From JBJHBP01 sp050485645 (GTDB lineage Bacteria; Pseudomonadota; Gammaproteobacteria; Steroidobacterales; Rariloculaceae): a stretch of 64,000 bases of DNA. The position numbers and the translations under genes are program-made. Where the stretch lies: positions 62,001-126,000 of the forward strand of contig JBJHBT010000004.1 of assembly GCA_050485645.1 (NCBI GenBank), read 5' to 3'. Position 1 is the stretch's first letter, and the number at the start of each line of letters is the position of its first letter. Below the pieces are notes generated by a model. That model did not search any database. It worked only from the letters and a program-made list of their open reading frames with translations, and was not told the DNA's origin. This document shows, piece after piece, positions 24,613 through 35,106 of the stretch.

Positions 24613-26792
24613 GCGTCGGCGCGCGCCTTGAATTCGCGTCGTCGCCGTGTGAGCACGTGCTCGGTATAGCCATTGGGTTCGGTGACGCCATTGAAGACCA
24701 GATCCATCGCCGCCTGAAACGCGATGCTGTTCTGGAAGTCGGGTGACATCGGGCGGTAGCCGGTGTCACCCGCGTTCTGACTGTCGACGATCGTCGCCAT
24801 GCGCTGCATCGCCTGGAGCACCTGCTCCCGGTCCACCAGGCCGTGGTGCAGCCAGTTCGCGATGTGCTGCGAAGAGATGCGCAGTGTGGCGCGATCCTCC
24901 ATCAGTCCGACGTTGTTGATGTCGGGCACTTTGGAGCAGCCGATGCCCCGCTCGACCCAGCGCACGACGTAGCCGAGAATGCTCTGGGCGTTGTTGTCGA
25001 GCTCTCGCCGGATCTCGTCGGCCGTGAGCGATCGCGATCCCAACGTCGGCGGCGTCAGTATCGCCAGCAGATCGTCGGCGCTTCGTTTCGGTCCGGCCGC
25101 CAGTTCGCCCTGACGCTGCGCGACGTCGACGCTGTGATAGTGCATGGCGTGCAATGTGGCGGCGGTGGGTGAGGGCACCCACGCACAGCTGGCGCCGGCC
25201 AGCGGGTGCGACTGCTTGGTGTCGAGCATGGATTTCATGTCATCCGGCACGGCCCACATTCCCTTGCCGATCTGCGCATGGCCGGGAAGGCCCGCGTCCA
25301 GCCCGACGCGCACGTTCCAGTTTTCGTAGGCCTGCATCCAGAGGGCGCCCTTGATCTCCGGCTTGGGAATCACAGGGCCTGCTTCCATGCTGGTGTGAAT
25401 TTCGTCGCCAGTGCGGTCGAGAAAGCCGGTATTGATGAATATCACGCGTTCGGCGGCAGCTCTGATGCATTCGAAGAGATTGGCCGTGGTGCGCCGCTCC
25501 TCATCCATGATGCCGATCTTCAGCGTATTTTCCGGCAGCCCCAGGCCCTGTTCCACCGCAGCGAACAACGCCACGGACAGTGCCACCTCGTCGGGACCAT
25601 GCTGCTTGGGCTTGACGATATAGACGCTGCCGGAGCGGCTGTTGCGGAACGGTCCGCTGCCCCTGAGGTCGTGGATGGCGGCCAGCGCGGTGATGACGCA
25701 GTCGAGAAAGGTCTCCGGTATCGGTGCGCCATCCGCCGTTCGTACCGCATCGGTGAGCAGGTGGCCACCCACGTGACGCACCAGCATCAGGCTGCGACCA
25801 GGCAGCGTGCGCCGCGAGCCGTCAGGCGCGGTGAACTCGCGGTCGTGCTGCAGGGTTCTGACGATCTCCCGGCCACCCTTGTTGAGCGTGGCCGTCAGCG
25901 TGCCTTGCATGATGCCGTTCCAGTTGCCGTAGACACGTGCCTTGTCTTCGGCGTCCACCGCAGCAACGGAATCCTCGCAGTCCATGATCGTGGATATCGC
26001 ACTCTCCAGCACCACGTCCCTGATACCTGCCGCGTGCTGACGGCCGACAGGGTGTTCGGGATCGATAACCAGTTCCACGTGCAGGCCATGATTCACCAGC
26101 AGCACGTGTGTGAGGCGGCCGTCGGCGTCCCTGTAGCCGACGAATGCGTCCGCATTGCGAAGGATCGTCTTCGTGCCGTCGGACAGATCCAGGTTCAGTC
26201 TGCCATCGTGAACGGTCAGCGCCGTTACGTGCTGCCACGTTCCATGCTGCAGCGGTGCGCAGCTGTCGAGAAACCCGTTGGCATATTCGATGACGCGTCC
26301 ACCACGCTCCGCATCGTACACACCGGGGTCCGACTGCGTTACCGCGCCGATGACATTCGTGCCGTACAGTGCATCGTAGAGACTTCCCCAGCGCGCGTTG
26401 GCCGCGTTCAGTGCATAGCGGGCGTTGTCCACCGGTACAACCAGCTGTGGACCGGCAAGCGTTGCGACTTCGTCATCGACATTCGCGGTGGTTACCGTGA
26501 ACGGCGGCCCTTCAGGAGTCAGGTAGCCGATCTCAGTGAGAAACCCGCGGGTTGCGTTGCTGTCCGGTGGATTGCCGGTGTGCGAACGCAGCCAGGCGTC
26601 AATCTCGGCCTGTAGACGGTCACGTTCGGCGAGGAGAGCGGCATGGCGGGGGGCCAGCGTCGAGACGATCTCCGCCAGCAGTGTCCACACCTGCTCGCTG
26701 GCAATCCCCGTTCCCGGTGCAATTTCCCGATCCACCAGTTCGTACAGGCAGCGGGCGATGTCAAGGCCACAGGCCCGTGTGTATTCAGTCAT
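24594..26792 (-). CDS. glcB: malate synthase G
   Basis: This cytoplasmic enzyme condenses glyoxylate with acetyl-CoA to malate, disposing of the product of glycolate oxidation. It has 732 residues, as expected for isoform G. Motifs include DCEDSVAAVDAEDK, the GRSLMLVRHVGGHL segment, KIGIMDEERRTTANL, INTGFLDRTGDEIHTSMEAG and WVPSPTAATLHAMHYH. The ATG at 26792 follows GGAAACCGG; the longer in-frame reading up to 27104 runs into glcG on the same strand in another frame and is not credible. It is 59 bases downstream of glcG. In E. coli glcDEFGB are one operon; here the DEF part is 16 kb away on the other strand. Confidence 0.95.
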   Translation of the reverse strand: MTEYTRACGLDIARCLYELVDREIAPGTGIASEQVWTLLAEIVSTLAPRHAALLAERDRLQAEIDAWLRSHTGNPPDSNATRGFLTEIGYLTPEGPPFTVTTANVDDEVATLAGPQLVVPVDNARYALNAANARWGSLYDALYGTNVIGAVTQSDPGVYDAERGGRVIEYANGFLDSCAPLQHGTWQHVTALTVHDGRLNLDLSDGTKTILRNADAFVGYRDADGRLTHVLLVNHGLHVELVIDPEHPVGRQHAAGIRDVVLESAISTIMDCEDSVAAVDAEDKARVYGNWNGIMQGTLTATLNKGGREIVRTLQHDREFTAPDGSRRTLPGRSLMLVRHVGGHLLTDAVRTADGAPIPETFLDCVITALAAIHDLRGSGPFRNSRSGSVYIVKPKQHGPDEVALSVALFAAVEQGLGLPENTLKIGIMDEERRTTANLFECIRAAAERVIFINTGFLDRTGDEIHTSMEAGPVIPKPEIKGALWMQAYENWNVRVGLDAGLPGHAQIGKGMWAVPDDMKSMLDTKQSHPLAGASCAWVPSPTAATLHAMHYHSVDVAQRQGELAAGPKRSADDLLAILTPPTLGSRSLTADEIRRELDNNAQSILGYVVRWVERGIGCSKVPDINNVGLMEDRATLRISSQHIANWLHHGLVDREQVLQAMQRMATIVDSQNAGDTGYRPMSPDFQNSIAFQAAMDLVFNGVTEPNGYTEHVLTRRRREFKARADAQRSTR

Positions 26793-26851
26793 TCCGGTTT
26801 CCGTATGTAACAACACTGCCGGGCTGCGGCAGTCAATGAGCATGGCGGCGT

Positions 26852-27283
26852 CTAGCCGACGTCGGCGACGAGTCCTGCCTGTTCGATGCCGTACCGGCAT
26901 GCCGCTTCGTCCTCGTCCCCCGTGCCGCCACTGGCACCGGCGGCACCTATGATCGTGCCGGCGGCATCCCGTATCAGCACGCCGCCGGGCTGCGGCAGGA
27001 ATCGGCCCTGCGCTGTCGCGGCAAGAGTGATCATGAAGTTGGGGTTTTCCTTCGCGCGTTTGGCGAGTTCCCGGCTGGACACGTCCATGGCAACCGAGCC
27101 CCATGCCTTGCCGCGGGCGACATCGAAGCGAAACATGCTGGCACCGTCCTCGCGCTGCATTGCCTTGAGTTCCCCGCTGTGGTCCAGCACTACAACAGTG
27201 ACGGGCCGGATGCCCATCTCACGAGCCTTGATCAGCGCATGTTTGATGATCGCGTTCGCGGTAGTCAGGTCGAGTTGCGGCAT
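26852..27283 (-). CDS. glcG: GlcG/HbpS-like haem-binding family protein
   Basis: This 143-residue GlcG family protein has the signature TVVVLDHSGELKAMQREDGA, SRELAKRAKENPNF and the Gly-rich GGVLIRDAAGTIIGAAGASGGTGDEDEAC, with the last part near the C-terminus. The family contains HbpS haem-binding sensors and the conserved but poorly understood GlcG of glycolate operons. There is no signal peptide. It is upstream of glcB in the same direction, the same order as in E. coli, which supports the name. The family catalytic or haem role is not established for this subgroup. Confidence 0.88.
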   Translation of the reverse strand: MPQLDLTTANAIIKHALIKAREMGIRPVTVVVLDHSGELKAMQREDGASMFRFDVARGKAWGSVAMDVSSRELAKRAKENPNFMITLAATAQGRFLPQPGGVLIRDAAGTIIGAAGASGGTGDEDEAACRYGIEQAGLVADVG

Positions 27284-27340
27284 CTGGCCTCCAGGGATGT
27301 AACTGCAAGTGAATTCGGATGTTAAATCAGATGGCCAGGA

Positions 27341-27760
27341 TCAGCGCTCGGGCGATTCGCCAAGCACCGCAGGCACTTCGCCCAGCGTCGAGCCGTCAGG
27401 CAGCGTGACAGCGATGAACTGCCCGCCACGCTCATCGCTGCGCAATGGATGGACGATAACCGTGACTTCGTCACCAGGTTGTAACGAATTGCGGCGCCAT
27501 CCTCCACGCGCGAGTATCGTGGCCGGGTTCATTTCCACGGTCCACGTTGCCGTGTCGCCACTTTCGTCGGTGACGTTCATGTGTATCCAGGAATGGGGAT
27601 TACTCCAGCTGAACGATGTGATGGTGCCATTCAGGCTGATCGTGCGTGTGCGATCGAACACCGCCGGGGAGTGATGTGCCTGAACGACGCCCGCCAGGAT
27701 CGAGGAGACGACAAGGCAGGCGATCATGGTCGGGGGCGGGCGATAGAACTGAATTCGCAT
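27341..27760 (-). CDS. DUF6152 family periplasmic protein (second copy)
   Basis: This 139-residue exported protein has a signal peptide (MIACLVVSSILAGVVQA) with cleavage predicted just before HHSPAVFD, so the mature chain starts His-His. The body has ISLNGTITSFSWSNPHSWIHMN, TWTVEMNPATILARGGWRRNSL and VTLPDGSTLGE, aligning well with the copy at 14587. The ATG at 27760 follows GAGGAATCC; the ATG at 27778 lacks a ribosome site. The gene directly follows a G-x-W-x-G-D gene (stop at 27780, 19 bases upstream), a clear two-gene operon. Confidence 0.84.
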   Translation of the reverse strand: MRIQFYRPPPTMIACLVVSSILAGVVQAHHSPAVFDRTRTISLNGTITSFSWSNPHSWIHMNVTDESGDTATWTVEMNPATILARGGWRRNSLQPGDEVTVIVHPLRSDERGGQFIAVTLPDGSTLGEVPAVLGESPER

Positions 27761-27779
27761 GACGTGGATTCCTCGCATC

Positions 27780-28607
27780 TCAGCGGCCCGGGTTCATCAG
27801 CACTTCCGACGATGTGCTCGGCAGGTTCTCATTCATCGACGGGAAACAGGTGACTTCGGTGATGTCTCCATCGCGGACGCGGTTCCAGCGCTTGGTGCGC
27901 TGCCACTCGCCGGCCCAGTTCACCGGATCGGTCATTGTGAACTCGATCTCCAGCTGCCCGTTGTCCGCCATGCGCACACGTTCGACGATCCGCAGCTGGT
28001 CGCTGGCCGGAACGGCGATGTCACCGGAGCTGATCCAGTGGTTGTGTCCGGGGAAGTGGCGCGTATCGATCACGAGTTCGTCGCCTTCCCACCAGCCGAT
28101 GGACTCGCCGTTGAACGCAGGGACCACGATATCGGGATCGGTGTGTGTGCGGCCATCCATGTAGACGATGCGCACGCTGTTCATGAAATGGCTGATCATG
28201 TAGATCGAGGTGGGCAGCTGGATCATCGCGATCGGCCATACCCGCGTCATGATCAGGGGCATGCCCGCCGGCCAGCACTGACCAATGTCGTCGCGATAGA
28301 CACGGCCCTGTTCGGAAGCCTCGATGGATGCCTCGTAGTGGCTCTGCGCTGCGGCTGTGAGTTCCGGAAACGGCGGGCCGAAGCGCCACGAGGTGGCATC
28401 GAACTGCAGATCGATGAACCACAGTCCGGTGAGATCAAAGGGTGGCTGCGAGCGGGAGAGGGCAAGATTTTCCGGGTCGAGGGTGCTGACCCCGAGCCAT
28501 TGACTGCCATCCGGCGGACCCTGGGTCACCTGCTGGGCAGGGACCAGCGGAGAAATCAGCAGCAACAGACATCCAGCGGCAGTTGCGGCCCGGCTCATGT
28601 CAGTCAT
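27780..28607 (-). CDS. G-x-W-x-G-D family secreted protein (paralogue C)
   Basis: This 275-residue secreted protein has a signal peptide (AATAAGCLLLLISPLVPA). The opening FDLTGLWFIDLQ corresponds to the GIWQ/GMWP stretches of the paralogues. The diagnostic block is GESIGWWEGDELVIDTRHFP, then LRIVERVRMADNGQLEIE, MTDPVNWAGEWQR and a Cys in TEVTC. The ATG at 28607 follows GGGGGGAAGC. It is the first gene of a two-gene unit with a DUF6152 gene. No function is known to me; the extracytoplasmic location is clear from the signal. Confidence 0.75.
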   Translation of the reverse strand: MTDMSRAATAAGCLLLLISPLVPAQQVTQGPPDGSQWLGVSTLDPENLALSRSQPPFDLTGLWFIDLQFDATSWRFGPPFPELTAAAQSHYEASIEASEQGRVYRDDIGQCWPAGMPLIMTRVWPIAMIQLPTSIYMISHFMNSVRIVYMDGRTHTDPDIVVPAFNGESIGWWEGDELVIDTRHFPGHNHWISSGDIAVPASDQLRIVERVRMADNGQLEIEFTMTDPVNWAGEWQRTKRWNRVRDGDITEVTCFPSMNENLPSTSSEVLMNPGR

Positions 28608-28750
28608 GCTTCCCCCCTGTCGTGTCTTGCCTGCCTGCCCGCTGCCGTCCGGATTTCGCGTGTTGCACCCGTGCCGCGGGTACCGCTGAGGCCGGCTGCG
28701 GGCCAGCATGTTGGCCGATTGTAGCGTATTCGGCTGTCCGTACCGGCGCC

Positions 28751-29748
28751 TCAGATCTCTCCCTTGCGGATGCAGGCGGCCAGGTGCTCCGTGGCCGCAC
28801 CGGCGGTGCTGCCCGGCCGCGGTTCGAGGGGCGGCACCATCGTCTTGCAGGCCGCGATCGCAAACGGGCAGCGGGGATGAAAGGCGCAGCCCGGTGGCGG
28901 GCTGATCGGGCTTGGGGTCTCGCCGGCCAGCGGCACGCTGGTGCGCCGCCGGGCGGGGTCGGGCCTGGGGATCGCTGCGATCAGCGCCCGCGTATAGGGG
29001 TGCATTGGCGAGGAAAAAATCGCCTGTACCGGGCCTTTCTCTACGATGCGGCCCAGATACATGATGGCGATGGAGTCACTGACATGTTCGACGACCGACA
29101 GGTCGTGGCTGATGAAAATATAGGTGAGCCCGAGTTCGCGCTGCAGGCGTACCATCAGATTCAGCACCTGACTCTGCACCGATACGTCCAGTGCCGAGAC
29201 CGGTTCATCGGCGATCACGAGTCTGGGGTCCAGTGTCAGCGCGCGTGCGATGCCCACCCGTTGGCGTTGCCCACCGGAGAATTCGTGCGGGTAGCGTTCC
29301 AGGAGATTGCCGGTCAGGCCCACGGTCTCCAGCAGCGCCCGTACTTTCTCGATCTGCTCCTCGCGCGTGCCCATCCGGTGCACCACCAGCGGTTCCCGGA
29401 CGATCTCGCCCACCGTCATGCGTGGATTGAGGGAGGAATAGGGGTCCTGGAAAATCATCTGCACTTCGCGGCGCAGCCGGAACAGCGTCTCCCTCGACGC
29501 ACCCGTCAGGTCGTTGCCATCGAACAGTACACGCCCGTCGGTGGGCTCTTCCAGTCGGATCAGCGTGCGCCCCAGCGTGGACTTGCCGCAGCCGGATTCA
29601 CCGACCAGTCCCAGTGTTTCACCGGCATGCACCGTGAAACTGACATCATCCACCGCCCGAACGTCGCCGATTCTGGCGCCGAACACGCCGCCGCGAACGG
29701 GATAGTATTTCTTCAGGCGCTCGACCTGCAGCATCGGTGCCGGCGACG

Positions 29749-29752
<4 letters not shown>
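28751..29752 (-). CDS. oligopeptide ABC transporter ATP-binding protein (OppF-like)
   Basis: This 333-residue ATPase belongs to the oligopeptide/dipeptide/nickel importer group. It has Walker A GESGCGKST, the Q-loop in MIFQDPYSSLNPRMTV, signature FSGGQRQRVGIARAL, Walker B RLVIADEPVSALD and the C-terminal oligo_HPY segment with CAFHPRCPFAIAAC, which may bind an iron-sulfur cluster. The start is a GTG at 29752 overlapping the upstream oppD-like stop by four bases (GTGA). It is the last gene of a five-gene minus-strand importer operon. Confidence 0.92.
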
Positions 29753-30747
<995 letters not shown>

Positions 30748-30807
30748 AGTCGTACCCCGAGTAATGCCGCCGAACCCTTCGCGGCTGTGTCTTGCGTGAC
30801 TGGCTTC

Positions 30808-32694
30808 TTACTGAAAGCGTCGTTTGACGTCCCAGTGGTCGCGGTCGATGTCAGGATCGACCGGCAGCGCTTCTCCGTTGCGCATGGCCCGCTCAAGATT
30901 GGCACGGCGTTCCGGGTCGATCCATTGCACGAGATAGTCGGTAATGCCCTGGGTACGGCGCGGGAAGTAGAATTCGGGGAACTGGATGTAATCCCAATAG
31001 GCGACCCGAATGTACGGAGCCGCCCAGAAAGGGATGTAGAACGCTTCCTCATGGACGATCTCGTCGACGCGCCACAGTGCCTGCTGCCTGGCGTCGAAAT
31101 CCAGATCCTCTTCGTAGATCCGGATCAGTTCGTCCACTTCTTCCGTGCCGAATCCCCAGATGTTGTTGTTGTTGATTGCGTCCCTGAACTCGGTGTGCAG
31201 GTACTGGCGAGGCGCGGGATAGAACGGCGTGGTCCGGCCCGTCACGGTCATCTCGTACTTCCTCTCCAGACCACGTTCGAACGCGGTGCCTGGTTCAAGC
31301 AGGCGCAGGCGCATATCGACCCCGGCACGGCGGTATTCCTGCTGCATCACCGTCAGGTGCCGCTCCAGTCCCTTGTTGCCGTAGATCACCGTGAAGCTGG
31401 CTTTCTCGCCATGCTCATTCACGAGGATGTCGTCGGTATCGGTGCGTGTGAACAGCAGTCCGCGCACCGCACTGCCGACGCGACTGAGCAGCGACGGATC
31501 GCGCAGCGCTTCCGGTCGTCGGTAGCCGGCCCGTTCGAGGTGTTCCCTGGCCCTGACCGGATCGAACGAATAGCCCGGCAGATCGGGATTGGCGTATTCC
31601 GTGCCATCGAAGAAAGACACCTGACGAAAATATTCATTGAACATCAGGTTGCGGTTCAGGCGATCGAAATTGAACAGGTACTGCATCGCTTTGCGGAAAT
31701 CCCTGTTCTGGAAGATCGGCGCCTCCAGATTCATGTGCAGTCCATAAACGCCGTTCGGCATGTCGACGAACACGCGGCTGCGGCGCAGCCAGCCGTTGCG
31801 TACCGCCTCGAAGGTGTAGTCCTCGTTCCAGACCTTTGCCGTACTCTCCACGGCCATGTCGATCTCGCCACGGCGCAGGTAGTCCAGCATCCGCTCGCGC
31901 GGAATCACGCGCAGATGGATGCGATCGAAGTTGTACATGCCTTCGAAATAGTGCTTGCCGTCGCCCCACCAGTCCTGTATCCGCTCAAAGGTGACCGATT
32001 CGCCTCTGGCCACGGACGACACCACATAGGGGCCGACGGCGATCTGCGGCTGGTTGGTCGTGCGGCTGACCCAGGTGTCATCCAGCACGATGGCGTGTCC
32101 GGGCGATGGCCACAGTCCGGCGTAGTCGTACAGCGGGCGCCAGCTGGGTCGGGTGCCGACGATACGCAGCGTATGGTCGTCGATTGCATCCACGGACTCG
32201 AAGTACTGGTCCGTGTAGTTGTTGTAGAACGGATCAACGATATGGTCGGAGCGCATCATTTCGTACGTGAAGACGAAATGGTCCGCGGTGATCGGCGTGC
32301 CGTCGCTGAACCGGGCGTCGGGGTCGAGGCGGAAGTAGATGGTGCGCTGATCTTCCTGCACGGACCAGTGCGTCGCCATCATCGGGATGAAGTTGTCGGT
32401 GACCGGATGCAGTGAGACCAGTCCGAAACTCATTGTGAACGCACGATTCCAGCCGGCGAACGCATCGTTGGAATTCGGCCCCATCAGCCGGAAGGTCATC
32501 GGGTAGGCGTCGATCATGTAGTTCAGTGTGCCGCCGCGCAGTGCTTCGGATGACCCGATGGGCGGATCGTCGAAGTTGGTTTCCCAGACAACGTCGTCGG
32601 GCAGCACGACGCGGTCATTCTGCGCCATGGCGTCGCAATGGAGCAGGGCCATGGCAACCAGTGCCGTGGCAGCGGTAGTGGTCCGTTTTGTCAT
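30808..32694 (-). CDS. ABC transporter substrate-binding protein, family 5 (YejA-like)
   Basis: This 628-residue periplasmic peptide-binding protein (SBP_bac_5) has a signal peptide (ATALVAMALLHCDAMA), then LRGGTLNYMIDAYPMTFRLMGPNSND, FRLDPDARFSDGTPITADHFVFTYE, IAVGPYVVSSVARGESVTFER and the late GTEEVDELIRIYEEDLD segment. Its length and the TFRLMGP opening fit the YejA branch that binds microcin C-like or other peptides. GGAGG precedes the ATG at 32694. Its position between permease and ATPase genes (order B-C-A-D-F) is slightly different from E. coli yejABEF. Confidence 0.91.
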   Translation of the reverse strand: MTKRTTTAATALVAMALLHCDAMAQNDRVVLPDDVVWETNFDDPPIGSSEALRGGTLNYMIDAYPMTFRLMGPNSNDAFAGWNRAFTMSFGLVSLHPVTDNFIPMMATHWSVQEDQRTIYFRLDPDARFSDGTPITADHFVFTYEMMRSDHIVDPFYNNYTDQYFESVDAIDDHTLRIVGTRPSWRPLYDYAGLWPSPGHAIVLDDTWVSRTTNQPQIAVGPYVVSSVARGESVTFERIQDWWGDGKHYFEGMYNFDRIHLRVIPRERMLDYLRRGEIDMAVESTAKVWNEDYTFEAVRNGWLRRSRVFVDMPNGVYGLHMNLEAPIFQNRDFRKAMQYLFNFDRLNRNLMFNEYFRQVSFFDGTEYANPDLPGYSFDPVRAREHLERAGYRRPEALRDPSLLSRVGSAVRGLLFTRTDTDDILVNEHGEKASFTVIYGNKGLERHLTVMQQEYRRAGVDMRLRLLEPGTAFERGLERKYEMTVTGRTTPFYPAPRQYLHTEFRDAINNNNIWGFGTEEVDELIRIYEEDLDFDARQQALWRVDEIVHEEAFYIPFWAAPYIRVAYWDYIQFPEFYFPRRTQGITDYLVQWIDPERRANLERAMRNGEALPVDPDIDRDHWDVKRRFQ

Positions 32695-32712
32695 GGCCAA
32701 CCTCCGCAGGGG

Positions 32713-34077
32713 TTATTCGTAGCGCGACAGCTGCTTCGGATCGAAGGCTTCGCGTACCGATTCACCAATGAACACCACCAGCACCAGTGTGATGGTGATG
32801 GCGCCGAACGGTGCCAGTGTGAGCCAGAGACGGTCCCGGTTCTCCGGCTGCAACGCCTGATCGATCAGCTCACCCCAGCTTGGTGTGGGCGCCGGCAGTC
32901 CGTAACCAAGGTAGTCCAGACCTGTCAGCGCGAACACCGCGCCCACGATGGCGAACGGGGTGAACGTCACCAGGGGTGTCAGACAGTTTGGCAACAGATG
33001 GCGGAAAATGATCCGTAAATGTGAGGCGCCGTATGAGCGTGCCGCCAGACAGTACTCGCGCGTCTTCTCGCGGTACATCTCGGTGCGCATGTAGAAGGTG
33101 ATCGTGATCCATTGAAATATGGCCATGATCAGCAGCAGCAGCCAGAATGTGGGCGCAAACAGCGCTGCCATGATGATGACCACGTACAGAAACGGCACCG
33201 CGATCAGGACTTCGATCAGGCGCTGACTGACGATATCGAACTTGCCGCCCAGGTAGCCCTGCAGACTGCCGATGGCCACGCCGATCGCCTGGCCGAACAG
33301 CACCAGGAACAGCGCAAAGAAAATCGAGATGCGGAAGCCGTACAGCAGGCGGGAGGCCACATCGCGTCCCTGGGAGTCGGTACCGAAGTAGTGCCGCCGA
33401 CGCAGGTCGGGTGCGGTTGGCGGCACCTGGCCAAGGCCGTGCACCCATGGCAGTGAGCCGGTCAGCGTCAGGCCGATCAGATCGCCGGTTGCCGAATGGT
33501 CGGGATCGGCCAGCACGGATTCGATCTCGCCGCTGTGGATGAGATCGGCCAGCTCGTCGAGACGGTCGCGACGCGCCATCCACTCGGCCAGAACCGGGTC
33601 GCCGTCATCCAGCGCCAGCTGTATCTCGTGCAGAATTTCGTTGTACCAGAAGTCACTCTGGTACGGGTCCCAGGGTATGGGCGGCATGACCACATGGTTG
33701 CGACGATTCGGGTAGCGCGCCTCGAGCGCGGCCAGTGCATCCGGATCGTCGCCGATGGCTGTGCGTTCGCGGTTGTACAGGAAGCGCTCTGTTCGCCATT
33801 CACGCTGCAGGCGCAGATACTCGGTTTCCAGGTCGACCATGTTCCACGCCGGTGGCGGCGCCTGCCCGAAGGTTTCCATGCTGATGTACTGGAAGGTGGG
33901 CAGGTAGGGCCGGCCTTCGTACCAGACCAGCAGTGCCCGGCTCTCGGCCAGGTAGGGTGCGAAGATGGACAGCACGATGGCGGCGCACAGGATCAGCAGC
34001 GAGTAGTAGCCGCGTCGGATGCGGCGGAAGCGTTCAATGCGTCGCCGCGTGATCGGATCGATGCGCAACCATGCCAT
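32713..34077 (-). CDS. oligopeptide ABC permease with large insertion (YejE/OppC-like)
   Basis: This 454-residue inner-membrane permease has an N-terminal helix at about residues 25-45, then an extracytoplasmic insert of roughly 170 residues rich in Trp, Arg and Asp (for example TEYLRLQREWRTERFLYNRE). The conserved HYFGTDSQGRDVASRLLYGFRIS follows with five helices and the EAA loop of AARSYGASHLRIIFRHLLPN. Ordinary OppC/YejE proteins are about 300-340 residues, and the excess is this insert. The ATG at 34077 is 6 bases after the oppB-like stop. The terminus (VREAFDPKQLSRYE) is typical. Confidence 0.9.
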   Translation of the reverse strand: MAWLRIDPITRRRIERFRRIRRGYYSLLILCAAIVLSIFAPYLAESRALLVWYEGRPYLPTFQYISMETFGQAPPPAWNMVDLETEYLRLQREWRTERFLYNRERTAIGDDPDALAALEARYPNRRNHVVMPPIPWDPYQSDFWYNEILHEIQLALDDGDPVLAEWMARRDRLDELADLIHSGEIESVLADPDHSATGDLIGLTLTGSLPWVHGLGQVPPTAPDLRRRHYFGTDSQGRDVASRLLYGFRISIFFALFLVLFGQAIGVAIGSLQGYLGGKFDIVSQRLIEVLIAVPFLYVVIIMAALFAPTFWLLLLIMAIFQWITITFYMRTEMYREKTREYCLAARSYGASHLRIIFRHLLPNCLTPLVTFTPFAIVGAVFALTGLDYLGYGLPAPTPSWGELIDQALQPENRDRLWLTLAPFGAITITLVLVVFIGESVREAFDPKQLSRYE

Positions 34078-34083
34078 GGAGGG

Positions 34084-35106
34084 TTACTCGAAGCGTACAC
34101 GCGGATCGACGGTGGCGACCGCCAGATCCGACAACAGATTGCCCAGCATGAGAATGACGCTGGAAATCACCAGAAAGCCCATCACGATCGGAAAGTCGCG
34201 TGCCTGGATCGCTTCGAAAGACAGCAGCCCCACACCCTGGATGTTGAATACGCGCTCGATCAGGAAACTGCCGGTAAGGAAAATGCCCAGCAGGCCGCCG
34301 ATGCTGGTCGCGAGCGGTATCAGCGAATTGCGCAGCGCGTGCACGAACACCGCCCGGCGGCGTGTCAGTCCCTTGGCCAGGGCCGTGCGCACATAGTCGG
34401 AGCTCATGTTCTCGATCAGGCTGTTTTTCATCAGCATTGTGGTAATGGCGAACGAGCCGGCCAGATAGGCGATCAGCGGCAGTATCGAGTGCCAGAGGAT
34501 GTCGCGTATCTGCGCGAACAGCGACATATCGGCGAAGTCCGGCGAGCGGAAGCCGCCGAGCGGGAAAATTCCGTACCGTACGGCGAGCAGATTGCTGAGC
34601 ACGGCGCCCAGCGCGAAGCCGGGGACGGCATAGCCGACGAAGATCAGCACCGACGTCATGTTGTCCACGTAGGTGCGGTGGCGGATCGCCTTGAGGATGC
34701 CCAGCGGAATGCAGATGCCATAGGTGAAGAACGCCGTCATCAGGCCGTAGTAGATCGATATCGGCAGCCGTTCGACGATGACGTCGATGACCGGCTCGTT
34801 GTAGCGGAACGACTCGCCCAGGTTCAGCCGTACGGCGTCCCACAGCCAGCCGCCATACGCCACGAGGAAGGGTTTGTCGAAGCCATAGTATTCCCTCAGG
34901 CGCGCAAGCTGTTCTTCGGGGATGTCGAGCTGGACGCGGACGTTGCCCGCGGCGGCGGCTTCGCCCATCCCGCCGCCGGCCATGGCCAGCCGCAACTGGT
35001 CGATCTGACCGCCGGGTACGAACTGACACAGCAGGAAGGTGAAAAACGTGATTCCGAGGAACGTCGGAATCATCAGCAGCAGTCGACGCGCGACATAGTC
35101 GCGCAA
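34084..35106 (-). CDS. oligopeptide ABC permease (YejB/OppB-like)
   Basis: This is the first gene of the importer operon, 340 residues with six membrane helices. The N-terminus YVARRLLLMIPTFLGITFFTF is the usual OppB/YejB start. Later motifs are LIFVGYAVPGFALGAVL, MLMKNSLIENMSSDYVRTALAKGL (EAA loop) and FNIQGVGLLSFEAI. I chose the TTG at 35106 after GGAGAGGCC. Longer in-frame starts up to 35349 add a Cys-rich segment unlike the family. It is divergent from the antiporter genes. Confidence 0.88.
   Translation of the reverse strand: MRDYVARRLLLMIPTFLGITFFTFLLCQFVPGGQIDQLRLAMAGGGMGEAAAAGNVRVQLDIPEEQLARLREYYGFDKPFLVAYGGWLWDAVRLNLGESFRYNEPVIDVIVERLPISIYYGLMTAFFTYGICIPLGILKAIRHRTYVDNMTSVLIFVGYAVPGFALGAVLSNLLAVRYGIFPLGGFRSPDFADMSLFAQIRDILWHSILPLIAYLAGSFAITTMLMKNSLIENMSSDYVRTALAKGLTRRRAVFVHALRNSLIPLATSIGGLLGIFLTGSFLIERVFNIQGVGLLSFEAIQARDFPIVMGFLVISSVILMLGNLLSDLAVATVDPRVRFE

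Noticed and set aside
26793..27104. N-terminal extension of malate synthase G
   Set aside because: It would overlap glcG and adds Arg-rich sequence unlike the family. The ATG at 26792 has a ribosome site and the correct length.
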